64,000 nucleotides of DNA from RFSX01 sp965230215 (GCA_965230215.1 CBDDKN010000001.1:992001-1056000); one strand, 5' to 3'. Counted from the first letter of the stretch, positions 33,696 through 43,315 are shown. A program made the numbers and translations. Notes: generated from the letters alone by a model not told the origin.

Positions 33696-34445
33696 ATGAA
33701 TCGTGCTGAGACAAATATCGCCGTTTCCCTTAAGAACGTATCAAAGACTTACAGTCTCAGAACAGGGGCTCCAAAAAGCATCCTTGAGTATATCAAATCA
33801 CCATTCACAATAGGTAAGAAACAAATAATTCATGCGCTTAGAGACATCAATCTTGATGTACTTAAAGGAGAAGTTGTTGGAATTATTGGTGATAACGGAT
33901 CGGGAAAATCTACCTTACTCAATATAATTCTAGGTTCCATAAGACCTGATAAAGGAGGTGAGGTAAAATGTAATGGTAAGATAATCAGACTAGCTCTTGG
34001 ACTGGGTATTGACAAGAATCTCTCGGCAAGAGATAATATCTATCTGAATGGTAGTATACTAGGATTGAGTTTCAAACATATAGGTGGCATATTTGATCAG
34101 ATAATCGACTTTGCTGGTATTGAAAATTTTGTCGATACGCCGGTCAAGTTCTATTCCAAAGGTATGGTACAGCGTCTGATGTTTTCTATAGCCATGCATG
34201 CAGATGCAGATATCATGTTGCTCGACGAATTTTTTGGTGGTACAGGAGATCAGGACTTCAAGGAAAAATCCAACAGAGCCTTTAAAGAAAAAATTCTTGA
34301 AGGAAGGACCATAATCATTGTCAGTCACTCTCTGAAAACAATAAGAAACAATTGTCACCGCGTGGTTTGGATAGAGAAAGGAAAAATAAAAGCCATTGGC
34401 CCGGCTGAAGAGATTACACAAGCTTATAAAAATAAAAATATCTAG
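33696..34445 (+). CDS. wzt: Polysaccharide ABC exporter ATPase (Wzt/KpsT/TagH type), short form
   Basis: A 249-residue ABC ATPase that powers export of a finished lipid-linked glycan. Walker A is GDNGSGKST (about residues 65-73), the signature is YSKGM in place of LSGGQ as in Wzt/TagH, and Walker B is IMLLDEFFGG. The sequence ends about 30 residues after the H-loop (IIVSHSLKT), so there is no C-terminal carbohydrate-binding domain like the one that reads the O-antigen cap in E. coli O8/O9a. The TTG at 33690 overlaps fcl; ATG 33696 is preferred. The permease gene follows at 2 bp. Confidence 0.88.
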   Translation: MNRAETNIAVSLKNVSKTYSLRTGAPKSILEYIKSPFTIGKKQIIHALRDINLDVLKGEVVGIIGDNGSGKSTLLNIILGSIRPDKGGEVKCNGKIIRLALGLGIDKNLSARDNIYLNGSILGLSFKHIGGIFDQIIDFAGIENFVDTPVKFYSKGMVQRLMFSIAMHADADIMLLDEFFGGTGDQDFKEKSNRAFKEKILEGRTIIIVSHSLKTIRNNCHRVVWIEKGKIKAIGPAEEITQAYKNKNI

Positions 34446-34447
34446 TA

Positions 34448-35260
34448 GTGCCCATCGTTAACGACATATTCGGATTTGCACTAAGGCGCTTGCCAGAAAA
34501 CAACAGAATAGAGCGTATATGGAAATTGGCGCAGGTTGATTTCAAAAAGCGGTTCTATAATGATCGACTGGGCCTGTTCTGGGCATTCTTGAACCCCGTA
34601 TTGCGCACACTCATCTATTACTTCATCTTCAATCTTGTATTTGAACGGTCGGTAGGTCAGATTGAAAACTATGGCCTGTATATCTTCTCGGGATTACTGA
34701 TTTGGATGGGTTTTGTGGAAAATATCAAAAAAGGCATGCTGGTGCTCAACAAAAAAAGATATTTAATTGAAAATATTCAGGTACAGAAAATTGATCTTTA
34801 CATATCAAACTCCCTTGCAATCCTACTGGGGACACTATTCAACCTTTTTGGATATATCGTTATTGCACTCTTATTTGGAGTCAGCTTTTCCTGGGAAGTG
34901 ATTTACTTGGTGCTTATACTACTGAATATCAGCATTTTAGGTATGGGAAGTGCAATGATTTTATCAACAATTTATATCTTTTTAAAAGACATAAATCACA
35001 TACTTGACATCCTGATTCTAATAGGTTTCTGGAGCTCTGGTATATTCTTCCAAGCCGAAAAGATACTTGAGAAAATTCCATGGTTCATATTCGTAAACCC
35101 TTTCCTTGGCATTATTGACAATATGAGAAACGTGGCTTTGTACGATAAGCCGGTAAATTGGTACTATATGTGCATAGGTATGGGTTGGGGAATATTATTG
35201 TTTGTCATAGGTCTTTACTTTCTTAGAAAATATGCTTATCTCAGCATAGAAAAAAGGTAA
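34448..35260 (+). CDS. wzm: Polysaccharide ABC exporter permease (Wzm type)
   Basis: The 270-residue inner-membrane protein has the ABC-2 layout: an amphipathic N-terminus (RIWKLAQVDFKKRFYNDRLGLFWAFLNPVLRTLIYYFIF), six predicted TM helices and the GxxxF-rich last helices near WFIFVNPFLGIIDNMR. It pairs with the ATPase immediately upstream. It starts with GTG at 34448. Together they would flip a complete undecaprenyl-linked polymer to the periplasm, so a Wzx/Wzy route is not needed for this glycan. Confidence 0.87.
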   Translation: MPIVNDIFGFALRRLPENNRIERIWKLAQVDFKKRFYNDRLGLFWAFLNPVLRTLIYYFIFNLVFERSVGQIENYGLYIFSGLLIWMGFVENIKKGMLVLNKKRYLIENIQVQKIDLYISNSLAILLGTLFNLFGYIVIALLFGVSFSWEVIYLVLILLNISILGMGSAMILSTIYIFLKDINHILDILILIGFWSSGIFFQAEKILEKIPWFIFVNPFLGIIDNMRNVALYDKPVNWYYMCIGMGWGILLFVIGLYFLRKYAYLSIEKR

Positions 35261-35278
35261 AAAACCTAGCATTTTTGT

Positions 35279-37639
35279 ATGATGTCTGTAGCAAGAAAAC
35301 TAAATCATAAAGTCTATCGTGAGAATGCCGTAAAAAGGTGTACCTCAGTTAGTTTTCCTAGGTCCGGTCATCATCTTCTTGTCAATTGTTTGACCAAGTA
35401 TTATTCCCGAAATCTCCACTTTGAAAACTTCTCAGGCAACAACAACCTGCATGAAATTCTGGAAGCAGGCCCATTGCGCTATTGTGAGTATTACAAGCAC
35501 TGCAGACATAATCCGTGCACAGACCCGAACGCCAATTTTCAAAAAGTACATGACTTTCATCTTTTTAAGTCCCATCATCAGAAAAGCTTGAATCTTAATC
35601 AGGATGAAATCAGAATTGACAACCGTCGAAAATACATTATACAATTCAGAGAGAATGCTGTAGCCAGCATCGTATCTGAATATAAAAGATCTCTAAACTC
35701 AGGCCAGTTCTTCAAGAAAGGCATAGAGGACAGTGAATCTTTCTTCACAGCTTTCAATGCCGATTATTTTGAATTCTGGAAAAGGTTTATGGATAAATGG
35801 GTTCTTAATCTACCAAAGAACGCTATTGCCATCTCCTATGAGTCATTCCTGGCGAACCCTGAAAGCGCTCTTGTAGATGTATTAAAATTCCTAGGTGAAC
35901 CTGATCCCGACATCATCTTCCTAAGAGAAGTTATCGAGAAGATGAACATAAGCCCTAAAAATGATTACAGGGATTTCAAGTATTATGAAAGTTATCTGGA
36001 TGAGATGAATCAAAATGCCAAAACCGATCTCCAGAAACAATTAAAGAGTCTAAATCGTACAATCAGAAATAAAATATCAACACTTCCACCCCATACAAAG
36101 AAAAACATGAACAAACCAGAACTGAATCGTCCGGTTAATGAGAAGCTAAAAGCCAGCTATGAAAAATCTCTCATTTACGAAAAAGCACTCCAAAGCATTG
36201 AAGACAGTCTGAACAGCAAAATTGAGATCATTAAACTTAAAAATGAGAGAATCGATCAACTCGAAGATGCGCTTGCAGTTCTCAAATCTGACATTGAGGC
36301 ATTAAGAAGTAAATCAATCAACGATTCAGTAAAAGATTCAGATTATAAAAAACTTGAATCGCAACTGAAAGAACAAATAGAAACTTCATCTGAACAAAAT
36401 GCAGCGCTTGTAAAAAAGCTACAAGAAGAGAATACAATAAACCAAGCTCTAAGCAAGAAGCTTCAGAAAACCAAGAACAAGCGCAATCTGCTAAAAGCAA
36501 AACTGAAACAATTCAATGAGCAAAGCGAACAGTTAATTCAACTGAAGGAGTCGCAGAATAAATTGGTCGAAGACCTTAAAGAGGCGCATGAAGCAAATGC
36601 CGAATTGGAAACTCAATTGAAGCGCCTGAATAAAAAGCATAAGAACAAGTTCAGGCTTAAGACAGAGAAACTCGAAAAGAATAAAAAGCGCGTCAAAATT
36701 CTTCAAGCAAAAATTATCGATACGGAGAATAAAACACAAGCGCTCGAGAAACTAAACTCAGACCTTTACACACAGCTTAAAACAAGCAAGGAGCAATACA
36801 CTTCAAAAATATCGGCTCTGGAAATAAAAGAGATCGAGAATGAAAAGACAATTGACCTGGCTGGAAAACAGATACAAACATTAGAAGGCTATCTTCAGTC
36901 TAAGATTGATGAATTTGATGAATTGCGTATTGACAATGAAGCAAACCTTGAAAAAATCAAAGAGCTTGAGACGTTTAATTCTGAGCAATTGAATCAGACC
37001 TACAAGCTGAATGAAGAACTTAATCTTTTATACAACATTCAAGACAAGCAAGAGCTGCAACTGAAGGTTTTAATCGAAGCCAACAGAAACTTTACTGATC
37101 AACTTAATAAGGAACAGTCTCAAAACCAAGCGCTGGAAAAACATGCAGCGTCTGGACTTGAGGAGTTGAGACAGTTGCGTAAAGCTTATACCGTGCTCAG
37201 GACACAGTTGGATTCCAGCAACAAGACAAACAATGGACTCAGAGAATTGAATGAAATTCAAAAGAATTTAATTGCTGAACAACAGACTGAATACAATGAG
37301 CTACATGAAAGTATGGTAGCTGATAAAACGGCACTTCATACTCAACTTTCTGGATTAAGTAAGCAGAATAACACGCTAAAGCAGCAAATTTCGAAACTTG
37401 AAAATTTGATTGAGAGTCGTGACCTCGAATTACACTTAAGAGCCAATTACTTATTGTCTAAGACCAAAGAGTTAACAGAAAGACAAAACGATCTGGATAA
37501 TCTACAGATAAGCAACATTCGTTCACAGAGTGAAATAGCAAAAATAAAAGCATCATATTCCTGGAAAATCGGATGGAAGATAACCCGGCTCATTGAAAAA
37601 ACATTAGGCTGGTTGCCTTTCGTAAAAAACAGAACCTAA
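35279..37639 (+). CDS. Sulfotransferase fused to a long coiled coil (possible chain-capping ruler)
   Basis: The first ~270 of 786 residues look like a PAPS-dependent sulfotransferase. A 5'-phosphosulfate loop is VSFPRSGHHLLVN (residues 24-36), the 3'-phosphate segment is RKYIIQFRENAVASIVSEYKRS, and a GEPDPD helix end follows. Residues ~280-755 are an almost unbroken heptad coiled coil, very rich in Leu, Glu, Lys and Gln. The C-terminus has SYSWKIGWKITRLIEK, the S-x-SW-x-I-T/G-x-x-x-R motif seen at the end of coiled-coil glycan enzymes, plus a short amphipathic tail. Directly after wzm, this matches the design of WbdD (cap enzyme plus coiled-coil ruler) but with a sulfotransferase. That role is inferred. 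Confidence 0.75.
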   Translation: MMSVARKLNHKVYRENAVKRCTSVSFPRSGHHLLVNCLTKYYSRNLHFENFSGNNNLHEILEAGPLRYCEYYKHCRHNPCTDPNANFQKVHDFHLFKSHHQKSLNLNQDEIRIDNRRKYIIQFRENAVASIVSEYKRSLNSGQFFKKGIEDSESFFTAFNADYFEFWKRFMDKWVLNLPKNAIAISYESFLANPESALVDVLKFLGEPDPDIIFLREVIEKMNISPKNDYRDFKYYESYLDEMNQNAKTDLQKQLKSLNRTIRNKISTLPPHTKKNMNKPELNRPVNEKLKASYEKSLIYEKALQSIEDSLNSKIEIIKLKNERIDQLEDALAVLKSDIEALRSKSINDSVKDSDYKKLESQLKEQIETSSEQNAALVKKLQEENTINQALSKKLQKTKNKRNLLKAKLKQFNEQSEQLIQLKESQNKLVEDLKEAHEANAELETQLKRLNKKHKNKFRLKTEKLEKNKKRVKILQAKIIDTENKTQALEKLNSDLYTQLKTSKEQYTSKISALEIKEIENEKTIDLAGKQIQTLEGYLQSKIDEFDELRIDNEANLEKIKELETFNSEQLNQTYKLNEELNLLYNIQDKQELQLKVLIEANRNFTDQLNKEQSQNQALEKHAASGLEELRQLRKAYTVLRTQLDSSNKTNNGLRELNEIQKNLIAEQQTEYNELHESMVADKTALHTQLSGLSKQNNTLKQQISKLENLIESRDLELHLRANYLLSKTKELTERQNDLDNLQISNIRSQSEIAKIKASYSWKIGWKITRLIEKTLGWLPFVKNRT

Positions 37640-37646
37640 AGACTGA

Positions 37647-40600
37647 ATGAATCTGTTCCTATATATAGATCTTAATTTTAGTTTCAACTTTGGACACTAC
37701 TTTAATATTTTCTCAAATATTAAGGAGATCTGTAGTGAAACAAATACGCATCTGAAGCTGGCGCACAGTGAATGGAAGTACTATCATGATTCTGAGTCCA
37801 AGCAATTTGAAAAATATGAAAACTTCTCACGCCAACTTATTTCAGATTCGGAGAATTTTGCGCGTGAACTGATTGAGAATGTAGATTTTAGCATCTATGA
37901 CAAAGTCACGGTATATATTTACAAGGGCGGCGTAGAGTTTATCAAACCCCTAAGTGAATTACACGATCATATGAAAGCGGTAGAAGTTGAGTTCCAGATA
38001 TGGAATACACTATTTCTCATTCCGTTTGATGATCTTAAATTGGCTGACAACACTTTTACCAGGAGATTTGAAAATAAAATCAAACAAGCCAAACAGTTAC
38101 TTGACAATAGAGACATCCAATTATGCTTTGATGTTGACCAATCAATTTGGAACAAGTATTTTGATAAGGTTCACTTTCTTGCTCCTCCCCTTCTACAAGA
38201 CGCTGATATCCTGCATAAGAGCTATAAATCAAGTGAAGACATTATCACGCTGACCCTCGATGTTTGGAATCTTCAACATGCACCGAAATATAGAAACGAA
38301 GAAATTGGTTTGCTGAAAAAGTTTGTAGATGAAATAACCAGCATATACGATAACCTCAAGGTCAGAATAAAGATTGCAGATAGTGCCTATCAAATCAACC
38401 CCGATAAAGATGCTTTCTTCATCAATAATCCGCAGGTTCAGCTGGTACATTTCTTATCGCAGGATGAATACCATAGATTCATTAAAACCACTGACATCTA
38501 CCTTTTACAATACGCCCCCACATTTTACAAAAACAAATCCTCAGGACATTTTCTTGAACTGTTGAAGAATAATGTATTTACCATTGGAACAAAGGGAACA
38601 TTTCTGGAGAGATATAGCCAGCGTGCAGAACATAACTATGAATTTGGAAATCTCAATAGTCTCCTTGAAGTTTTTCACAAGGTTATGAAAGATAGGGTTT
38701 GGGAAAATGATAGTGCGCTGAATGAATCACATAAGAATCTGATCAAATCATGGAGCAAGGAACATTTTAAGGATACACTCATACCGCAATCCAATGTCCA
38801 AAAAGCTAAAACGAAAATGACAGCAAAAAGAACACATAAACCATTTGTAATTCTTGGTAACGGGCCTTCACTAAAAGGATTTGACTTTTTCCAACTTGAA
38901 GGCTATGACACTATAGGTATGAACGCTGCCTACAGGTACTGGGATAGAATTAACTGGTACCCTACATACTATATTTGTCTTGATACAATTGTGGTGAAAT
39001 CGCATCACGAAGAAATCAACAGATTGGTAATGCAATCTGATAAATTGGGAATCAAAAAGTTCTTTGTCAGAAAAGAATTGTTTGAACTTCAACCACATCT
39101 TGAGTTTCATCCCAAAGTGATCAGTTACGAAGACATGAAATCCAAGAACCCTTTGGCATTCGACTGCGTCCATGTTACAACAGGGTCCTTCGCCGCCCGA
39201 TTCGGCATAAATGAAGGTTATAAAGACCTAATTATGTTAGGCATTGATGAAACTTACGTGAACTTCATAAAGGAAAGTAAGAGAAAAGAAAACATCACAC
39301 TTGAAATTACAGAGACGCCAACTGAAAACCCCAATTATTTCTTTGCGGATTATCAACAAAAAGGCGATGAATATCAGATAGCCAACCATTCGAAAGTCTA
39401 TAACTGTCATTGCCGCCATTGTAAAGGTGCAATTAGAAATGGTGAAACATTACATGTGGATGCGTGGAGCTTCATCAAACAGGATATAGAGAATCCTCAA
39501 TTTATAAGAAAGTACGGACAGATCCGTATCATAAATGGCAACCCTAAATCAGCAGTAGGCTTTTTCCCATTTGCAGAATTTAATGACGCCATTGATATTC
39601 TTAATACAAGACCAGAGACCACACACTCTGATCAAGTAGATGCATATCATACAGATTTTAACAATATTTCTTTTGACAATATAATTCTTCCTATGATCTC
39701 GTTTTTTGGTAAAACATATTTATTGGAATCCAATTCAAAGTATAATGCTTTGATTGGAGAGTTGGATGCTTTCACCGTGGAACTATGTTTTAAATCATAC
39801 TACAATCGAAAAAGCTTTGAAGAATTCGGAGACACCTCTCCACCAATGCCTTTTATTATCGAACCATTTGTTATGTTCGATCTGGGCAATAGATACAGAT
39901 TGGGTTATCATAATCAATCATCATACACAACACTATGTGAATTCGATAATAACTTCAGTTGGAACACACTCAGACTTGATGTTCACAAAGGCAGGAAGCA
40001 AATAAGAGTTGAGTTAAATGGAGAAGAATTACTGAACAACAACTTTGAAGACCTAAACATCCAGAGCCCAGCTGTCAAACTGGGGTGTGGATTTAAACAA
40101 AGATATTGGAAAGGTGAGATTGCTCATCTGAAGCTTTTCAATCTGGGTCAGGACAATGCCTTACTCTCTTACGACCTGGATACAGTTGATGAAAACTTCT
40201 CATTGCATGAATCAGGAGAAGTGGTAAGCCAAGCTTCAGTATCAAACACACAGAAAGCAAATACCAAGGCCCTACATGATTTTAAACTTGACCCCAATGT
40301 CATCTACTATTCTTCTAAGGAGACATGTCAGGATAAATGGGTCATTTCGATGCTAAAAGGACAGAAAAATGGCTTTTTTGTAGATATAGGTGCTTCGGAT
40401 GGTAAGTCAAGTAACAATACGCTTACTCTTGAAAAATTCTATGGCTGGAAAGGCATTTGTATAGAAGGCAATGAGCAGAGTTATAACAAACTGCTAGTCA
40501 ACCGCAAAGATCAAATTTGCCTGAATGAAATCATCTCAAATAAACGAGAAGAAATTCAATGGAGAGCCAACGATGAAATGGCAACCAGATCTGGAATCGA

Positions 40601-40940
40601 CCTTACCTTGCCACCAGATAATGATAAAAAATCATGGAGAAAGGGAGAAGTAATCACCAGGATGAGTGAGACACTGGAGAACATATTCAAAGAACACAAC
40701 TGTCCTAAGGTAATAGACTTTCTAACAATCGATATTGAAGGAGGTGAAGTAAATGCGATGAAAGATTTTCCTTTTGACGTATATGAGATTAAGTTAATTT
40801 CAGCTGAAGTAGGTTTTAAAAACAAGACTGCTTTTAGAAAGATTATGCAGGATAATGGATTTGTTGAAGTAGCTAACCCGTTTAATTCAGCAAGTTATGA
40901 ACACTTCTTTGTTAACGGAAAGTATAAAGATGCCCTCTAA
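37647..40940 (+). CDS. Four-part fusion: GT-B-like, GNGPSL (GT42/DUF115-like), PPMP domain, FkbM methyltransferase
   Basis: In 1097 residues I see four parts. Residues 1-385 have a GT-B-like look, with KSSGHFLELLKNN near 310. Residues ~395-640 start FVILGNGPSLKGFDF, the motif of GT42 sialyltransferases and DUF115 proteins. Residues ~665-850 form a beta-rich domain with TSPPMPFII and RYWKGEIAHLKLF, shared with two other proteins in this locus. Residues ~885-1095 are an FkbM-type SAM methyltransferase (FFVDIGASDGKSSNN, then DFLTIDIEGGEV). No signal or TM segment is present, so it is cytoplasmic. It probably adds and then methylates a sugar; substrates unknown. It lies 7 bp after the sulfotransferase-coiled-coil gene. 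Confidence 0.75.
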   Translation: MNLFLYIDLNFSFNFGHYFNIFSNIKEICSETNTHLKLAHSEWKYYHDSESKQFEKYENFSRQLISDSENFARELIENVDFSIYDKVTVYIYKGGVEFIKPLSELHDHMKAVEVEFQIWNTLFLIPFDDLKLADNTFTRRFENKIKQAKQLLDNRDIQLCFDVDQSIWNKYFDKVHFLAPPLLQDADILHKSYKSSEDIITLTLDVWNLQHAPKYRNEEIGLLKKFVDEITSIYDNLKVRIKIADSAYQINPDKDAFFINNPQVQLVHFLSQDEYHRFIKTTDIYLLQYAPTFYKNKSSGHFLELLKNNVFTIGTKGTFLERYSQRAEHNYEFGNLNSLLEVFHKVMKDRVWENDSALNESHKNLIKSWSKEHFKDTLIPQSNVQKAKTKMTAKRTHKPFVILGNGPSLKGFDFFQLEGYDTIGMNAAYRYWDRINWYPTYYICLDTIVVKSHHEEINRLVMQSDKLGIKKFFVRKELFELQPHLEFHPKVISYEDMKSKNPLAFDCVHVTTGSFAARFGINEGYKDLIMLGIDETYVNFIKESKRKENITLEITETPTENPNYFFADYQQKGDEYQIANHSKVYNCHCRHCKGAIRNGETLHVDAWSFIKQDIENPQFIRKYGQIRIINGNPKSAVGFFPFAEFNDAIDILNTRPETTHSDQVDAYHTDFNNISFDNIILPMISFFGKTYLLESNSKYNALIGELDAFTVELCFKSYYNRKSFEEFGDTSPPMPFIIEPFVMFDLGNRYRLGYHNQSSYTTLCEFDNNFSWNTLRLDVHKGRKQIRVELNGEELLNNNFEDLNIQSPAVKLGCGFKQRYWKGEIAHLKLFNLGQDNALLSYDLDTVDENFSLHESGEVVSQASVSNTQKANTKALHDFKLDPNVIYYSSKETCQDKWVISMLKGQKNGFFVDIGASDGKSSNNTLTLEKFYGWKGICIEGNEQSYNKLLVNRKDQICLNEIISNKREEIQWRANDEMATRSGIDLTLPPDNDKKSWRKGEVITRMSETLENIFKEHNCPKVIDFLTIDIEGGEVNAMKDFPFDVYEIKLISAEVGFKNKTAFRKIMQDNGFVEVANPFNSASYEHFFVNGKYKDAL

Positions 40941-41868
40941 GCACCCGATAATAGTATATCAAATGGGAAAGGTGGGATCTTTCTCAATTTATATGTCTCT
41001 GAAGGAAATCAGAAAGACACACCATGTTCATTATCTGAGAGAAGATATAGTTGAACGTCTTGCAAACATGCAATCAGAACGTGGTTTCCCTGTGCCAGGC
41101 CATCTAGAAACAAGCCAGATGGTCAACAAAAAATATATGGCCAAAGCAACACCGGTCAAATATATTGTTCTCGTCAGGGATCCTATTAGCAGAAACATGT
41201 CCGCGTTTTTCGAAAACCTTGATAACTTCATTATCAATTCTGAGCATAAGTTTTTTAAGATCCCCGAAGTTATTTCAGATGGTATTGACGAAGCAGCTTC
41301 TGAATTACTTCAAAAAAATAAAGGAAAAACTTTTGATTCTTCATTTGCTTTGCTCGACTTTCTTAAGGACAATCTGAATGGTAGTCTGAACGACGATATC
41401 AAGCAGAGTATCCTAAAGGCATGTTTTACCCCGGACATGGAAAAGGTGGAGAAACTCATTAATAAATTCATGCAAAATTACAATCATAAACTACCTACAT
41501 ATTGGTTTGATGTAGAACCTAAAAAGGTATTGGGATTTGATGTTTATTCAGAGAATTTTGATCATGAAAAAGGTTTCATTACTGCAGAATTGGAAGGTGG
41601 TTCCAGTATTCTCGTAATGAAATGTGAGCTTAGCAATGAAGCCAAAGAAAAAATAATAAGCGATTATCTAGATATTGAAGATTTTGAAATAAAGAATCAT
41701 AATCAAGGCCATTTAAAACACTACCAATCTCTTTATTCTGAATTCAAGAAAAAGATTGTCTTTCCCGACAGTTATTTTGACGAACTACTGGATTCAAAAT
41801 TTACAAAACACTTTTATTCACCTAAGGAAATTCAGAAAATTAAAGATAAATGGCAATCGAACAACTAA
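40930..41868 (+). CDS. NKWYS-type sulfotransferase-like capsular polysaccharide protein
   Basis: The 312-residue product (ATG 40930; the longer ORF from 40897 overlaps further into the previous gene) begins IIVYQMGKVGSFSIYMSLK. This is the P-loop-like start of the putative capsular polysaccharide synthesis (NKWYS) family, which resembles sulfotransferases. YIVLVRDPISRNMSAFFEN corresponds to the 3'-phosphate-binding segment. The C-terminal half is helical and ends near HFYSPKEIQKIKDKW. Likely a second PAPS-dependent modifying enzyme of the glycan. Its stop is followed at 11 bp by the stand-alone PPMP protein. Confidence 0.75.
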   Translation: MPSKHPIIVYQMGKVGSFSIYMSLKEIRKTHHVHYLREDIVERLANMQSERGFPVPGHLETSQMVNKKYMAKATPVKYIVLVRDPISRNMSAFFENLDNFIINSEHKFFKIPEVISDGIDEAASELLQKNKGKTFDSSFALLDFLKDNLNGSLNDDIKQSILKACFTPDMEKVEKLINKFMQNYNHKLPTYWFDVEPKKVLGFDVYSENFDHEKGFITAELEGGSSILVMKCELSNEAKEKIISDYLDIEDFEIKNHNQGHLKHYQSLYSEFKKKIVFPDSYFDELLDSKFTKHFYSPKEIQKIKDKWQSNN

Positions 41869-41879
41869 ATCAAACAACT

Positions 41880-42347
41880 ATGGCTGGCTTAAAATTTAAC
41901 GGAACAAACACAAAAGATGGGGTGATAAAGCCCCTACCTGTCAACAATTACATAATTGAAATCAAACTGGTAGACAAGGACTACAATCTTGATTTCAGTT
42001 ATAGCAAAACAACGCCTCCAATGCCTGCAAATATAGGTGGTTGGGCAATTTTCAAAACAGCATTGAACAACTATTTTGTTTTCAACTCAGAAATCAAAGC
42101 AGGTACCAATATAGAGTTCAATATGGCGAAAAAAAACACCATCAAAATAGAAGCTTCCTTGGGTGAGGGAACCCGGTTTTACCTCAACGATGATTTTGTG
42201 AGTGTGAAGGAGTTTTATACGCCTTTAAAGTCTTTCTATAGATTGGGATATGGCTACGAAGAACGCAAATGGACAGGTGATATTAAGTATGTTCGTGTCT
42301 ATGGAGGTGAAGGCTTCCAGACAATAAGTTATCTAGATATCCAATAA
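41880..42347 (+). CDS. Stand-alone PPMP-domain protein (LamG/CBM-like, no signal peptide)
   Basis: About 155 residues from ATG 41880 (ATG 41850, overlapping the previous gene, would add ten residues). It is almost entirely one beta-rich domain. The core is TTPPMPANIGGWAIF near residue 45, FNSEIKAGTNIEF, FYLNDDF, FYTPLKSFYRLGYGY and RKWTGDIKYVRVY. The same order of motifs recurs in the lipoprotein at 47585 and, more diverged, inside the 1097-residue fusion. No catalytic residues are apparent. A concanavalin/LamG-like sugar-binding sandwich is my guess. With no signal peptide it should be cytoplasmic, where it might bind the growing glycan. Confidence 0.7.
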   Translation: MAGLKFNGTNTKDGVIKPLPVNNYIIEIKLVDKDYNLDFSYSKTTPPMPANIGGWAIFKTALNNYFVFNSEIKAGTNIEFNMAKKNTIKIEASLGEGTRFYLNDDFVSVKEFYTPLKSFYRLGYGYEERKWTGDIKYVRVYGGEGFQTISYLDIQ

Positions 42348-42364
42348 TTAAAATCGGAGTCCAA

Positions 42365-43315
42365 TTGGAAGAAGCAAGAAAGCATAAAGTCTCTATTATT
42401 ATCAGATGCTTCAATGAAGAAAAACACATTGGTAAGCTGCTGGAAGGGATTCATCAACAGATCACAGATCACGATATAGAAACTATCGTAGTAGATTCGG
42501 GCTCCACTGATAATACAGTTTCAATAGCTCAAGAATACAAGGCCAAGATCATTTCAATCAGCCCGGATGATTTTTCTTTTGGCTATGCACTTAATGTTGG
42601 ATGCGAAGAAGCAACAGGCGACTTTCTTCTATTTGCAAGTGCGCATGTATACCCTGTTTATAAGACCTGGGTTCAGGAAATGGCAAAACCTCTTCTTAAT
42701 AAAAGAGTCGCCCTTTCTTATGGCAGACAGATAGGAAATGAGTTAACCAAGTATTCCGAACATCAGCTGTTCAAAAGGTGGTTTCCTGCAGAATCTGACA
42801 ATAACCAAGGCTATCCTTTTTGCAACAATGCCAATTGTGCTATTAAAAAATCCTTCTGGGAAGAACAAAAATACGATGAGCTACTAACCGGTCTTGAAGA
42901 TCTTGATTGGGCAAAAAAAATACAAAACAAAGGATATAGAATCGCGTATAATGCCAAGGCAACCATCGTACATGTCCATGAAGAAACCCCAGCTAGAATA
43001 TTCAATAGATACAGACGGGAGGCCATAGCGCTGAAGAATATATTTCCTGAACAGAAGTTTAGTTTCTACGACTTCATCAAGTTGTTTATTACCAACACGA
43101 TAACTGACTACTACCATGCATTGAGTGAAGGTCAATTCCTCAAAAACATCTATGATATTCCAATGTTTCGCTTCAACCAGTTCAGAGGTACTTATAAAGG
43201 GTACAGGCAAAACCAAATGGTCAGCAAATCCTTACGCAATAGGTTTTATTACCCTAACTCACTAAGTAAGGCCAACGAGAATAATGAAGAAGCCAAATAC
43301 CTTATCAATTATTGA
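42365..43315 (+). CDS. Family 2 glycosyltransferase
   Basis: The 316-residue GT-A enzyme shows VSIIIRCFNEEKHIGKLLEGI at the N-terminus, ETIVVDSGSTDNT for nucleotide binding, FSFGYALNVGCEEATGDFLLFASAHVYP in the rhamnosyl/GT2 style, and a late LEDLDWAKKIQ catalytic segment. The C-terminus is basic and aromatic, without TM helices. It starts with TTG at 42365, and its TGA overlaps the TTG of the following cyclase (TTGA), indicating coupling. Acceptor and donor are not predictable. Confidence 0.87.
   Translation: MEEARKHKVSIIIRCFNEEKHIGKLLEGIHQQITDHDIETIVVDSGSTDNTVSIAQEYKAKIISISPDDFSFGYALNVGCEEATGDFLLFASAHVYPVYKTWVQEMAKPLLNKRVALSYGRQIGNELTKYSEHQLFKRWFPAESDNNQGYPFCNNANCAIKKSFWEEQKYDELLTGLEDLDWAKKIQNKGYRIAYNAKATIVHVHEETPARIFNRYRREAIALKNIFPEQKFSFYDFIKLFITNTITDYYHALSEGQFLKNIYDIPMFRFNQFRGTYKGYRQNQMVSKSLRNRFYYPNSLSKANENNEEAKYLINY

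Noticed and set aside
36060..37540. Repetitive-looking DNA in the coiled-coil gene, considered as a tandem repeat array
   Set aside because: The repetition is at the level of heptads and Glu/Lys/Leu codons; I see no exact nucleotide repeat units.
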